17,902 nt of DNA. Origin: Sutterella sp. (GTDB taxonomy: Bacteria; Pseudomonadota; Gammaproteobacteria; Burkholderiales; Burkholderiaceae_F). The stretch spans positions 1 through 17,902 of the forward strand of contig JAHHRG010000041.1 of NCBI GenBank assembly GCA_020025965.1. The letters are read 5' to 3'. The notes under the pieces were generated by a model that saw nothing but the letters and a program-made list of their open reading frames with translations, was not told where the DNA came from and did no database searches. Shown piece by piece: positions 1-6,536 of this stretch (its first letter is position 1; every line of letters begins with the position of its first letter). The translations under genes were made by a program, and so were the position numbers.

Positions 1-4
1 GTTC

Positions 5-57
5 TCCGACTCCTCGCGCAGAAATCCTCAGCTGAAGGATCCCGGCGCGAGGTCGGA
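5..57. repeat. Long imperfect hairpin at left edge
   Basis: Positions 5-19 and 45-57 form a 13-bp perfectly paired stem apart from a 2-nt bulge at 11-12. Inside it, ATCCT (24-28) pairs with AGGAT (36-40) around a short loop. It lies beyond the 3' end of the decarboxylase gene and abuts a second hairpin. It has no adjacent T-run, so it is not a standard intrinsic terminator. No coding sequence is recognisable in 1-117. Confidence 0.6.
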
Positions 58-97
58 AAGCACGAATGCCGCCGAAGAGCAAGCAGCATCGTGCTTT
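57..97 (-). other. Second 3'-flank hairpin downstream of the decarboxylase gene
   Basis: AAAGCACGA (57-65) is the exact inverse of TCGTGCTTT (89-97). The stem continues inward with TGCCGC/GCAGCA after a one-base bulge. The single inner mismatch becomes a G-U pair only in minus-strand RNA, which favours a role at the 3' end of the decarboxylase transcript. The T-run is weak (three bases), so termination is possible but unproven. Confidence 0.5.
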
Positions 98-117
98 GTC
101 GAACTCAGAGCCTACGA

Positions 118-1515
118 TCAGTAAATGTCATAGGAAAGGATGTCCGCATAGGTATCTTCACGACGGATGAGTCTGTCATTACCATCCTTGTCAATCAATA
201 CAACAGCTGTACGCGGACGATTGTTGTAAACCGTCTGGCTTTCAATTGAATAAGCACCAGCATCAAGGAAAACCAAGACATCATTGACAGCAGTGGTTGC
301 CGGCAACAAATATTCTTCACCCTTGACCCCCTGATGGTAATAGTCCCCTCCGTCGCACAACGGGCCAGCCAACTTAATGTAGTGGTCGTGCGGCTCAGCA
401 ATGCGAGAAGCATTGTAGATATAGAAGAACCAACCGTAGTGCTGTGCATCGGCCATCACGTTATAGCCTGCGTCGCAGAATTTCCAATCAACGTGACATT
501 CAACATTACCGTCAAGGTCATAGTTGGTCTTTGTCTTTTCACAGGCAACGGTAGTCAGCATGACAGCTGCTGAAGAAGGAACCTTTCGGCCAGGTTCAAT
601 GCAGATGCACACATCCTCACGCCACTTATGAACTTCGTTAACGATCGCATCTGCAAATTTCTTGCTATCAATACCCGCGTACATATTGTCGTGAAGCGGA
701 TCGCCGTTTTCATCGTCATACTTGTAAGGAACAGGGATCCCGCCCCCTACGTTGATCATGTCAAATTTGATACCGAATAGTTTTTCCAGACGACGGCTTT
801 CGTTAACCAATACAGCCGTAGCTTTGCCGAAGGGTTCACTTTCCGGAACCTGATCGCCAACATGCATATGAAGACCGCGAACATGAACATAGGGCATGTC
901 AAGAATTCGACGTACTGCGCCTTCAGCCTGCTCGAGGTCGATACCGGATTTAGCATGGAAAGCAGTCACAAGCCCCGGATGAGTAGCCGAGGGAACGTTA
1001 GGTTCTACTCGAACACTCACATTTGCAACTTTCTTGAGACGACGAGAAATTTCGTCGATCATGTCAAGTTCGAACAGGCTGTCGACGTTGATCAAATACA
1101 GATCATGCGCAATTGCGTATTCGAGTTCTTCGGCCTTCTTCACCACGCCATTAAAAACAATGTCTTCGCCTGGGAAGCCAATTTCCAAAGCCTTCTTCAC
1201 TTCGTAGTAGGAATTGGTTTCAATGCCAATACCTGCTTCCTTGATCACTCGAAGGATACCCATCACAGAACAAGCCTTGGACGCATAGAAAATCTTGGTG
1301 TTCAGGTGATTTTTGAACGCTTCGGCGATTTCCCCGATGTTTCTCAGGATTTCGTTTTCCGAATAAATATAAACCGGGGTCGGGTACTTCTTTGCCAAGC
1401 TTTCAAGCTCAACACCTTCAAAACAAAGCTTTCCGGCCTTTTCCGTGAATCGGCGATCACGATTGATCAAATCCTGTCGCAAGGATTCGAAAGTTTTAAT
1501 GGTCTGGTCAGTCAT
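118..1515 (-). CDS. LysA-like PLP-dependent (fold type III) amino-acid decarboxylase
   Basis: This is a 465-aa protein of the alanine-racemase-fold decarboxylases (diaminopimelate/ornithine/arginine decarboxylase superfamily). Visible motifs are YASKA near residue 80 (PLP lysine), HVGDQ, a glycine-rich NVGGG phosphate-binding segment, EPGRK, GPLCDGGD (catalytic Cys region, normally CExxD) and YNNRPR near the C-terminus. The layout is closest to LysA. Several motifs are variant (ASK for AVK, HVGDQ for HIGSQ, TNSYYE where LysA has an SxxE stretch), so the substrate (meso-DAP, lysine, ornithine or other) is open. The start chosen is ATG 1515 because GGGAG lies 6 bases upstream; an upstream in-frame ATG at 1554 has no such site. 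A sigma-54 promoter lies about 65 bases upstream, implying inducible rather than constitutive expression. It is divergent from the radical SAM and activator genes. Confidence 0.85.
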   Translation of the reverse strand: MTDQTIKTFESLRQDLINRDRRFTEKAGKLCFEGVELESLAKKYPTPVYIYSENEILRNIGEIAEAFKNHLNTKIFYASKACSVMGILRVIKEAGIGIETNSYYEVKKALEIGFPGEDIVFNGVVKKAEELEYAIAHDLYLINVDSLFELDMIDEISRRLKKVANVSVRVEPNVPSATHPGLVTAFHAKSGIDLEQAEGAVRRILDMPYVHVRGLHMHVGDQVPESEPFGKATAVLVNESRRLEKLFGIKFDMINVGGGIPVPYKYDDENGDPLHDNMYAGIDSKKFADAIVNEVHKWREDVCICIEPGRKVPSSAAVMLTTVACEKTKTNYDLDGNVECHVDWKFCDAGYNVMADAQHYGWFFYIYNASRIAEPHDHYIKLAGPLCDGGDYYHQGVKGEEYLLPATTAVNDVLVFLDAGAYSIESQTVYNNRPRTAVVLIDKDGNDRLIRREDTYADILSYDIY

Positions 1516-1579
1516 AACGACTCCCAAAAAATGGTTGGTCAAACGGCATTCCAAAACGAAACGCCTCTACCCTATCCGT

Positions 1580-1595
1580 AGCAAATACCGTGCCA
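1580..1595 (-). promoter_or_regulatory. Sigma-54 (-24/-12) promoter of the decarboxylase gene
   Basis: On the minus strand the sequence reads TGGCACGGTATTTGCT. This matches the RpoN consensus TGGCACG-N4-TTGCW at every defined position, with the correct spacing between GG and GC. The GC (-12) element is at 1582-1581, so transcription should begin near 1570, leaving a leader of about 55 bases before ATG 1515. A sigma-54 activator gene is encoded about 1.2 kb away on the other side of the divergent region. Confidence 0.85.
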
Positions 1596-1657
1596 AAACC
1601 AGAGTTCTTAATTTTTCAAATAGTTATTATTACCGTGTATCTCCCTGAATAAACCAA

Positions 1658-1686
1658 AATTTGTCATCATGCCAACTTTTTGTCAT
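1658..1686. promoter_or_regulatory. Paired TTTGTCAT boxes (candidate activator-binding site)
   Basis: AATTTGTCAT (1658-1667) and TTTTTGTCAT (1677-1686) are direct repeats 19 bases apart. They lie roughly 65-95 bases upstream of the -24 element of the sigma-54 promoter, the usual zone for enhancer sites. A third copy is part of the dyad at 1753-1772. Binding by the nearby activator is inferred. Confidence 0.5.
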
Positions 1687-1752
1687 TTCTTTAAATAATT
1701 ACTAAACCAAGCCCCTCTTGGTGATGTATATCTAATTTTTTGTGTTTTCCTC

Positions 1753-1772
1753 ACAAATTCAGTTCAATTTGT
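1753..1772. promoter_or_regulatory. 20-bp dyad ACAAATT-N6-AATTTGT (candidate enhancer site)
   Basis: The 7-base arms at 1753-1759 and 1766-1772 are perfectly inverted, with a 6-base spacer. The right arm is part of another AATTTGTCAT box (1766-1775). It lies about 170 bases upstream of the sigma-54 promoter. Symmetry of this kind is typical of sites bound by Fis-type HTH dimers such as the C-terminus of the local activator. Assignment to that protein is inferred. Confidence 0.5.
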
Positions 1773-1805
1773 CATTCACGCATAAGGGTTTTCACTCCTG
1801 TCAAT

Positions 1806-1833
1806 TTGCCTACCGTAGGCCAGACCTTATAAA
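1806..1833 (+). promoter_or_regulatory. Candidate sigma-70 promoter with overlapping palindrome (radical SAM gene)
   Basis: TTGCCT (1806-1811) and TATAAA (1828-1833) are spaced 16 bases apart, upstream of ATG 1915. The 13-base palindrome GCCTACCGTAGGC (1808-1820) overlaps the -35 element and could be an operator. No sigma-54 consensus is visible in this direction. Confidence 0.4.
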
Positions 1834-1914
1834 AAATCTGTTACCCTAAAAAAGGTTTCCTTCTGAAGTCACTAATTTCATCAGATAAAAAAACACTGTC
1901 GGAGAGTGAATGAA

Positions 1915-2691
1915 ATGAGCACTGCTTTGTACCAGAGTCCAATTTTTGGTCCGATCCAGAGTCGCAGGCTTGGACTTTCTCTTGGAATTAATTTGCTTCC
2001 AGTTGATGGAAAAATCTGTAGTTTCGATTGTGTTTACTGTGAATGTGGAGTTAATACCGAACATCGGTCGCATTCCAGACTTCCTAGTCGGGAAGAAGTC
2101 GCCAGTAAACTACAAAGCACTCTTATCGACATGCGTTCAAGAAACATTTTACCAAACACACTAACCTTTTCCGGGAATGGTGAACCCACTATGCATCCGG
2201 ACTTTTATGACATTGTGCAGGATACAATATCACTTCGTAACAAATACGCTCCAGACACAAAAATTAGTGTACTATCTAACGCCACAAATATACATAAAGA
2301 TAAAGTTTTTCAAGCTCTTCTCTGTGTAGATAATGCACTCTTAAAGTTGGATACTGTTGATCTTGAATACATCCGTCTTGTTGATCGACCAACATGCAAC
2401 GTTTGTCTTCCGTTGCTAATTGACAGGCTGAGCGCATTGAATGGGAAATGTATCATCCAAACTATGTTTCTCAAAGGGAGCGTTAACGGCATTGAGGTTG
2501 ACAATACAAAGGACTGTTACGTAAATCCTTGGATTGAGACATTGAAAATCATTCGTCCCAAAATGGTCACAATCTATACGATCGACAGAGATACCCCAAT
2601 CCATACGCTGGAGAAAACATCGCGTGAAGATCTAGATCACATCGCATCGCTCCTCACAGAAGCTAATATTACTTGTAGCGTTAGCTATTGA
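1915..2691 (+). CDS. Radical SAM protein, COG0731 / TYW1-like
   Basis: This 258-aa protein has the radical SAM [4Fe-4S] motif CSFDCVYC (Cys35, Cys39, Cys42), an extra Cys44, and a GNGEPTMHP stretch corresponding to the SAM-binding GGE region. The N-terminal pattern (SPIFGPIQSRRLG...LGINLLP) is typical of the compact bacterial Fe-S oxidoreductases of COG0731, whose substrates are mostly unknown; some relatives act in wyosine tRNA modification. The start is ATG 1915, preceded by GGAGAG (1901-1906); the in-frame GTG at 1906 overlaps that ribosome-binding site. It is divergent from the decarboxylase and 51 bases upstream of the activator gene, so co-transcription with the activator is likely. Composition is more AT-rich than the housekeeping genes, suggesting acquisition with its neighbours. 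The substrate cannot be read from the sequence. Confidence 0.8.
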   Translation: MSTALYQSPIFGPIQSRRLGLSLGINLLPVDGKICSFDCVYCECGVNTEHRSHSRLPSREEVASKLQSTLIDMRSRNILPNTLTFSGNGEPTMHPDFYDIVQDTISLRNKYAPDTKISVLSNATNIHKDKVFQALLCVDNALLKLDTVDLEYIRLVDRPTCNVCLPLLIDRLSALNGKCIIQTMFLKGSVNGIEVDNTKDCYVNPWIETLKIIRPKMVTIYTIDRDTPIHTLEKTSREDLDHIASLLTEANITCSVSY

Positions 2692-2742
2692 TCATTGATC
2701 AGTACTGTTCGTCCCCTTCTTCTTTTTTGATTTAGAACTACC

Positions 2743-4230
2743 ATGTTGATGCATCCAGCCTCCTCTCACCATGATGAACTCTCTACACTGATCAAACAAA
2801 TTTCTCCCTTTCTAGACGCCCTTAATGAAGCCATTGCCATCGTTGATACTCAGGGGAATTTTGTCTACTACAACGCAGAAAGTGCACTCCTTGACGGCTA
2901 CCAGCGTGAGTTTGCTCTTGGGAAAACACCAATTGATCTTTATCCTTCGATGAAAAAAGAAGATTCAACAATGCTGAATGCATTAAAGGGTACAACCTAT
3001 ATTAGATCACACACCAATTATTTCAATGCCAATGGTGCACTTATTAATTACCAACACACAACATTACCCCTCTATGGAAGAGCCGGGAAAATTATTGGTG
3101 CCATCGAAGTCGGATACAACCTCTCAAAAGACACAAAACTTAACAATCAGCTCTATCAACTGAATCAACGCCTTGCGTCACGTCTAAACGGTAAAGTCTT
3201 GATGTCAGCCGAGTCAAAAATTGTGACTCGATCTGCTGTCATGTTCAAGATCATCGAAAAAGCCCAACAATTTGCCATGACTGATGTCCCTGTCATCATC
3301 TATGGAGAGTCTGGTACTGGAAAGGAACTTTTTGCAAATCTTATCTTCGAAACTTCAAAACGGAACCATAAACCTTTCGTTGTATTAAACTGCGGTGCTC
3401 TAAGCGAAACTCTGATTGAAAGTAGCCTATTCGGTACGGTTAAAGGTGCTTTTACTGGAGCTGAAAATAGTGAAGGATTTCTCGCAATGGCTGACGGTGG
3501 CACACTATTTCTAGATGAGTTCAATTCTATGCCAATGGCTATGCAGATAAAACTCCTCCGTTTCTTGCAATCAAAAACCTATTGCCGTGTTGGGAGTTCG
3601 AAAACCCGTCAAAGTGATGCGCGAGTTATTGTTGCATTGAATGAACGACCTGAGATATTAATAAGTCAAGGGCGACTCCGTGCTGATCTTTATTGGCGTC
3701 TTAATGTAGCCAACTTAGAGCTTCCTCCTCTTCGTGAGCGCCCCGAGGATATTCCTTATCTTGCCAAACACTTCGTCGAAAAACACCGTGAAGAGGTTCC
3801 CTACAACATTAGTGGAATCTCATCACATGCTCAGCAAGTCCTTAGTGATATTTCGTGGCCCGGAAATATCCGTATGCTTGAAAATGTTATTCTCCGAAGT
3901 ATGGTTCTACAGAATCATGACGGATTATTGGACAACATTGTTGGTGATATTGATACACTAGAAGAGCATCTGCAAACGCCATTAAATGCGACTTTCCCCC
4001 ATCAAGACCTGAACAAGCCTATGCAGACTGGACTCTTATCTAACCAAAAGGATGGTTCCTTTGAGGAAAAGGTCGCTCATTTTGAAAAAGCCCTAATCAT
4101 TGAAGCAATGAACCAAGCTCGTGGGAATACAACTGCGGCTGCAGAAATCTTGAAAATTAAACGCACGACGTTAACTTACAAAATTAGAAAGTACGATCTG
4201 AAAATTGGCATTCTTAATCCAGACGCATAG
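2743..4230 (+). CDS. PAS-domain sigma-54-dependent transcriptional activator (RocR/NtrC-like)
   Basis: This 495-aa bacterial enhancer-binding protein has three parts. An N-terminal PAS-type sensor spans about residues 20-125. The AAA+ domain carries Walker A GESGTGKE at 188-195, the sigma-54-contacting GAFTGA loop at 235-240, Walker B GGTLFLDEF at 252-260 and the arginine region LRADLYWRLN followed by LPPLRER. A Fis-type helix-turn-helix lies near 450-490 (NTTAAAEILKIKRTTLTYKI). There is no receiver domain, so it probably responds to a small ligand rather than a kinase. All parts needed for sigma-54 activation are intact. The nearby perfect sigma-54 promoter of the decarboxylase is the obvious target. 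The start ATG 2743 lacks a clear Shine-Dalgarno, consistent with translation from a shared message with the radical SAM gene. TGATCA repeats at 2689-2701 overlap the previous stop codon. Confidence 0.9.
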   Translation: MLMHPASSHHDELSTLIKQISPFLDALNEAIAIVDTQGNFVYYNAESALLDGYQREFALGKTPIDLYPSMKKEDSTMLNALKGTTYIRSHTNYFNANGALINYQHTTLPLYGRAGKIIGAIEVGYNLSKDTKLNNQLYQLNQRLASRLNGKVLMSAESKIVTRSAVMFKIIEKAQQFAMTDVPVIIYGESGTGKELFANLIFETSKRNHKPFVVLNCGALSETLIESSLFGTVKGAFTGAENSEGFLAMADGGTLFLDEFNSMPMAMQIKLLRFLQSKTYCRVGSSKTRQSDARVIVALNERPEILISQGRLRADLYWRLNVANLELPPLRERPEDIPYLAKHFVEKHREEVPYNISGISSHAQQVLSDISWPGNIRMLENVILRSMVLQNHDGLLDNIVGDIDTLEEHLQTPLNATFPHQDLNKPMQTGLLSNQKDGSFEEKVAHFEKALIIEAMNQARGNTTAAAEILKIKRTTLTYKIRKYDLKIGILNPDA

Positions 4231-4442
4231 TACTTATGATAAGATTGCCAAAATTACTCGAGACTCAGGCTACGGCGCTATAATTTTGCAAGGATACATT
4301 CAATCGGCATAAGGCTTTGTAAATCAGGTGATACATTCCGACAGTATCGAACTTTTGCCAGCTACAGAACCAACAACTATACTTCCTGCGCGCAAGACCT
4401 TTCCCCGTTGGAACGCGCCCCATGCTGGATGCCCCCTAGAAC

Positions 4443-4479
4443 CAAAATCGCTTCCTCGATACGTCGGGAAGCGATTTTG
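4443..4479. terminator. Perfect 13-bp hairpin, probable bidirectional terminator
   Basis: CAAAATCGCTTCC (4443-4455) and GGAAGCGATTTTG (4467-4479) pair perfectly around an 11-base loop. Both strands have short A/T tracts at the stem base. Before the insertion it would have lain about 150 bases beyond the uvrC stop codon and could have served that gene as well as the activator transcript. Confidence 0.6.
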
Positions 4480-4549
4480 TCAAATAAAACGAAACACCAC
4501 GTGTCTGCTTGAGAATAATACTCCCGCGTATTTCAACCTTGAGACCATA

Positions 4550-4554
4550 ATCTA
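4550..4554. repeat. Target-site duplication, left copy (ATCTA)
   Basis: ATCTA immediately precedes the left inverted repeat, and an identical ATCTA (6460-6464) immediately follows the right inverted repeat. Five bases fits the usual 5-6 bp duplication of IS1634-type elements. Confidence 0.75.
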
Positions 4555-4591
4555 TTCTAAATTTTTCCTGAACCGTACGTATTAGCTGATT
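4555..4591 (+). repeat. Left terminal inverted repeat
   Basis: It begins TTCTAAATTTTTC and includes ACCGTACGTAT. It matches the inverse of 6423-6459 except for one compensating pair of single-base indels and a few mismatches at the inner end. Confidence 0.8.
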
Positions 4592-4628
4592 TTCAAAGAC
4601 TAAGTTCTTGAAAATCAGCTCTTTTTTT
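4584..4628 (+). terminator. Strong intrinsic terminator inside IS left end
   Basis: AGCTGATTTTCAA (4584-4596) and TTGAAAATCAGCT (4608-4620) form a perfect 13-bp stem with an 11-base loop, followed by CTTTTTTT. It points inward, so it would stop read-through from the activator side before the transposase gene. Such shielding is known in several IS families. Confidence 0.9.
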
Positions 4629-4647
4629 GCCTGCAAACTACGTATGT

Positions 4648-4668
4648 GTATGGATAATATATCCATAC
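4648..4668. promoter_or_regulatory. Perfect palindrome upstream of transposase start
   Basis: GTATGGATA (4648-4656) and TATCCATAC (4660-4668) are inverted around ATA. It lies 20 bases before the transposase ATG, overlapping a likely AT-rich -10 region (GATAAT). It could be an operator or a translational hairpin limiting transposase expression. Confidence 0.45.
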
Positions 4669-4688
4669 GTACTTCTTAGGGGTTTACC

Positions 4689-6427
4689 ATGTCTTCTGTC
4701 AAAAGCGTTAACGAAATTGATGTCGATCAGGTTGTAGGTTTCCCGCATCACAACTCAAAGGCAAAAGTGGTCAATGACCGCGGTCATTTACGCGTTGTTG
4801 AACGTGACTATTATTGCGGCGAGGCCTGGAGAAGCGTCGTTACATAGGGTATGTTGTCGACAACATTTTCTATGACAACGAAACCTATAAGGAGAAGTTC
4901 ACTCGAAACCGACGTCATCGTTTGGTTCCCGTTAAAAAAGGAAAAGAGATCAAGGCCGTCAAGCCAGATACTCTGAAGACGGTGGTGGCCGGTGAGTTGC
5001 CTATTTATTACGCTCTTGTGCAATAGACCGAATTGCTCGACGATTTGACAGCTGTCTGGGGTACCGATCGTGCGAATGCCGTTTTGTCGATTGCTTTCCA
5101 CTGGCTGCACACTGTCTCAAACGCCGCTTACCTTGATGACTCTTGGTCTGAAGATAAGCTTTTGCCGTATCACAAACGGATTTCGGCGACGGAAACCACG
5201 GCGTTATTTAGATATCTGGTCGAAGAGACCAATTGGCGAAAAGACTTCTTTGCCGCTCGTGTTAATCGTCTGCCGGAGGATGAAGTTCTTTCGTTTGACG
5301 CTACCGAAATCGCCTCTGATGCAGAGGAAATTACCTATGCGCAGTTCGGGAAGGGTAAGGAAGGAAGCTACCAGAATCATATTGGTTTAATTGTTCTGGT
5401 GGGCCACAAAACTCGTATGCCCGTGTTGTTTCGAGTCCTTCCCGGGAACATCACAGACGTAACAACTGTTCAGGATATGCTTTACCGCTTCGATGAAATT
5501 GCTGAAAAGAAGCGCGTTTTCGCTACGGTACTCGACCGTGGCTACTGCAGCCTCGACAATTTGGCAAACTTCATCGATCACGGCAGTCGCGTTATTGTCG
5601 CCGGTAAGATCGGCTACAGTTGGATTCGTCACGCTCTCGAAGAGGCGGTGTCTACCCTTTGGATGAACGCTGACAGGATCTCCGGACAAAAGTGTTGGAG
5701 GCATACCGTTCCGATGGAATTCGCCTTCCCGGATCAAAAGAAAAGGAAAATCTGGGTTCACGTTTATCGAAACGAAGTCATTACTTATACCCAAAACGAA
5801 GCTTTCTATGGGACGCTAGAGAAATTTGAAAACGACTGGAAAAAAGCGGATATAGGCGACGTCAATCTACTGAAGAGTCCCTTGCTAAAGTACTACAAAA
5901 CAGTCAATGGCCATTTGCCGATTCCGGGCGTAGATACGCTTGTTCGTGACGATGATCCTATTGATGCTGCCGTTCGCTATTTTGGATTCTTCTGTAATAT
6001 CACGACGTTTTCATGTTCTGCGGCTGATGCTCTGTTGGAATATCAGACTCGTGATTGCATCAAGAAGAGCTTCAAAGCCGGCAAGACTTACGTCGATATG
6101 GAAACTCTGCGCGCTCATTCGGATGCGACAACTGAAGGACGCTTTATCGTGAGCTTCTGTTGTATGACGATCCTGAACGAGCTTTATCGTCGCATGAAAC
6201 TTCGTACTTTAAAACATATGAAGAAAGGAGCCCCGAAAATTGTCGATCCGCTGGCTGATGAGATGAGTTTCAATCAAATTAAAAACTACCTTAGCGGCAT
6301 CCGCCTCGTCGGCGATAGCGTCAATAACTGCCGTTGGCTGGAAGTGACGAAACGGCAACATGATATTGCCGAGCGTCTGGGATTCCCTGGACTATACGAA
6401 AATGAGCCTACTTGGGGATTCGAATAG
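4689..6427 (+). pseudogene. Broken IS4/IS1634-type DDE transposase
   Basis: The reading frame starts at ATG 4689, with AGGGG six bases upstream, and would give about 578 aa. Three lesions are visible. First, the frame shifts near 4815: the first frame ends at a TAG at 4854-4856, while homologous-looking sequence (RRGLEKRRYIGYVVDN) continues in the -1 frame, best explained by loss of one base. Second, there is an in-frame TAG at 5024-5026 (YYALVQ-stop-TELLDD). Third, in the IS4 signature Y-(2)-R-(3)-E-(6)-K, here YQTRDCIKKSFKAGK, the Glu position is Lys (codon AAG, 6062-6064). The first two catalytic aspartates remain (GAC 5297-5299 in SFDAT, GAC 5534-5536 in LDRGY). No slippery heptamer is seen at the frame break, so programmed frameshifting is unlikely. 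The element should not transpose on its own. Confidence 0.85.
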
Positions 6428-6459
6428 GCTCATACGTACGGTCTCAGAAAAATTTAGAA
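6423..6459 (-). repeat. Right terminal inverted repeat
   Basis: This is the inverse of 4555-4591, ending AAAAATTTAGAA at 6448-6459. It includes the transposase stop TAG at 6425-6427. Confidence 0.8.
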
Positions 6460-6464
6460 ATCTA
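6460..6464. repeat. Target-site duplication, right copy (ATCTA)
   Basis: This direct repeat of 4550-4554 lies immediately outside the right inverted repeat. Confidence 0.75.
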
Positions 6465-6536
6465 TGGGACTGTCGTAGATTTCTCACATGAAAAAACGAC
6501 TCCCACAATATTCGTGTTACCCAATAAACTGAAAAC

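Larger units (their letters stand above)
4231..4554. other. Non-coding region between activator gene and insertion sequence
   Basis: No convincing gene is present. An 8-base inverted repeat, CAAAATTA (4249-4256) and TAATTTTG (4281-4288), just after the activator stop could act as a weak terminator. A stronger hairpin lies at 4443-4479. A short open frame at 4328-4585 has no recognisable product, no good ribosome-binding site, and runs into the insertion sequence. Confidence 0.6.
4555..6459 (+). mobile_element. Insertion sequence, IS4/IS1634-type, 1905 bp, inactive
   Basis: The element is bounded by 37-base imperfect inverted repeats at 4555-4591 and 6423-6459 and by ATCTA direct repeats on each side. 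It contains one DDE transposase reading frame, now broken. An intrinsic terminator lies just inside the left end, in the orientation that blocks transcription entering from outside. The right inverted repeat contains the transposase stop codon. Family assignment rests on transposase motifs, length and duplication size; the element name is not recognised. Confidence 0.85.

Noticed and set aside
862..1581. 239-codon plus-strand open frame
   Set aside because: It lies antisense within the decarboxylase gene, whose protein has clear family motifs. The antisense product shows none and its start has no supporting site.
4328..4585. 85-codon plus-strand frame before the IS
   Set aside because: It has no ribosome-binding site or recognisable product, contains the 13-bp hairpin and ends inside the insertion sequence.
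4812..4860. Programmed -1 frameshift in the transposase
   Set aside because: The break lies at TAT TAT TGC GGC with no slippery heptamer, and a separate in-frame TAG and a catalytic substitution point to decay instead.
4545..6467. IS boundaries placed further out at the CCATA/TATGG pair
   Set aside because: The extra similarity is interrupted, whereas ends at 4555 and 6459 give exact abutting ATCTA duplications.
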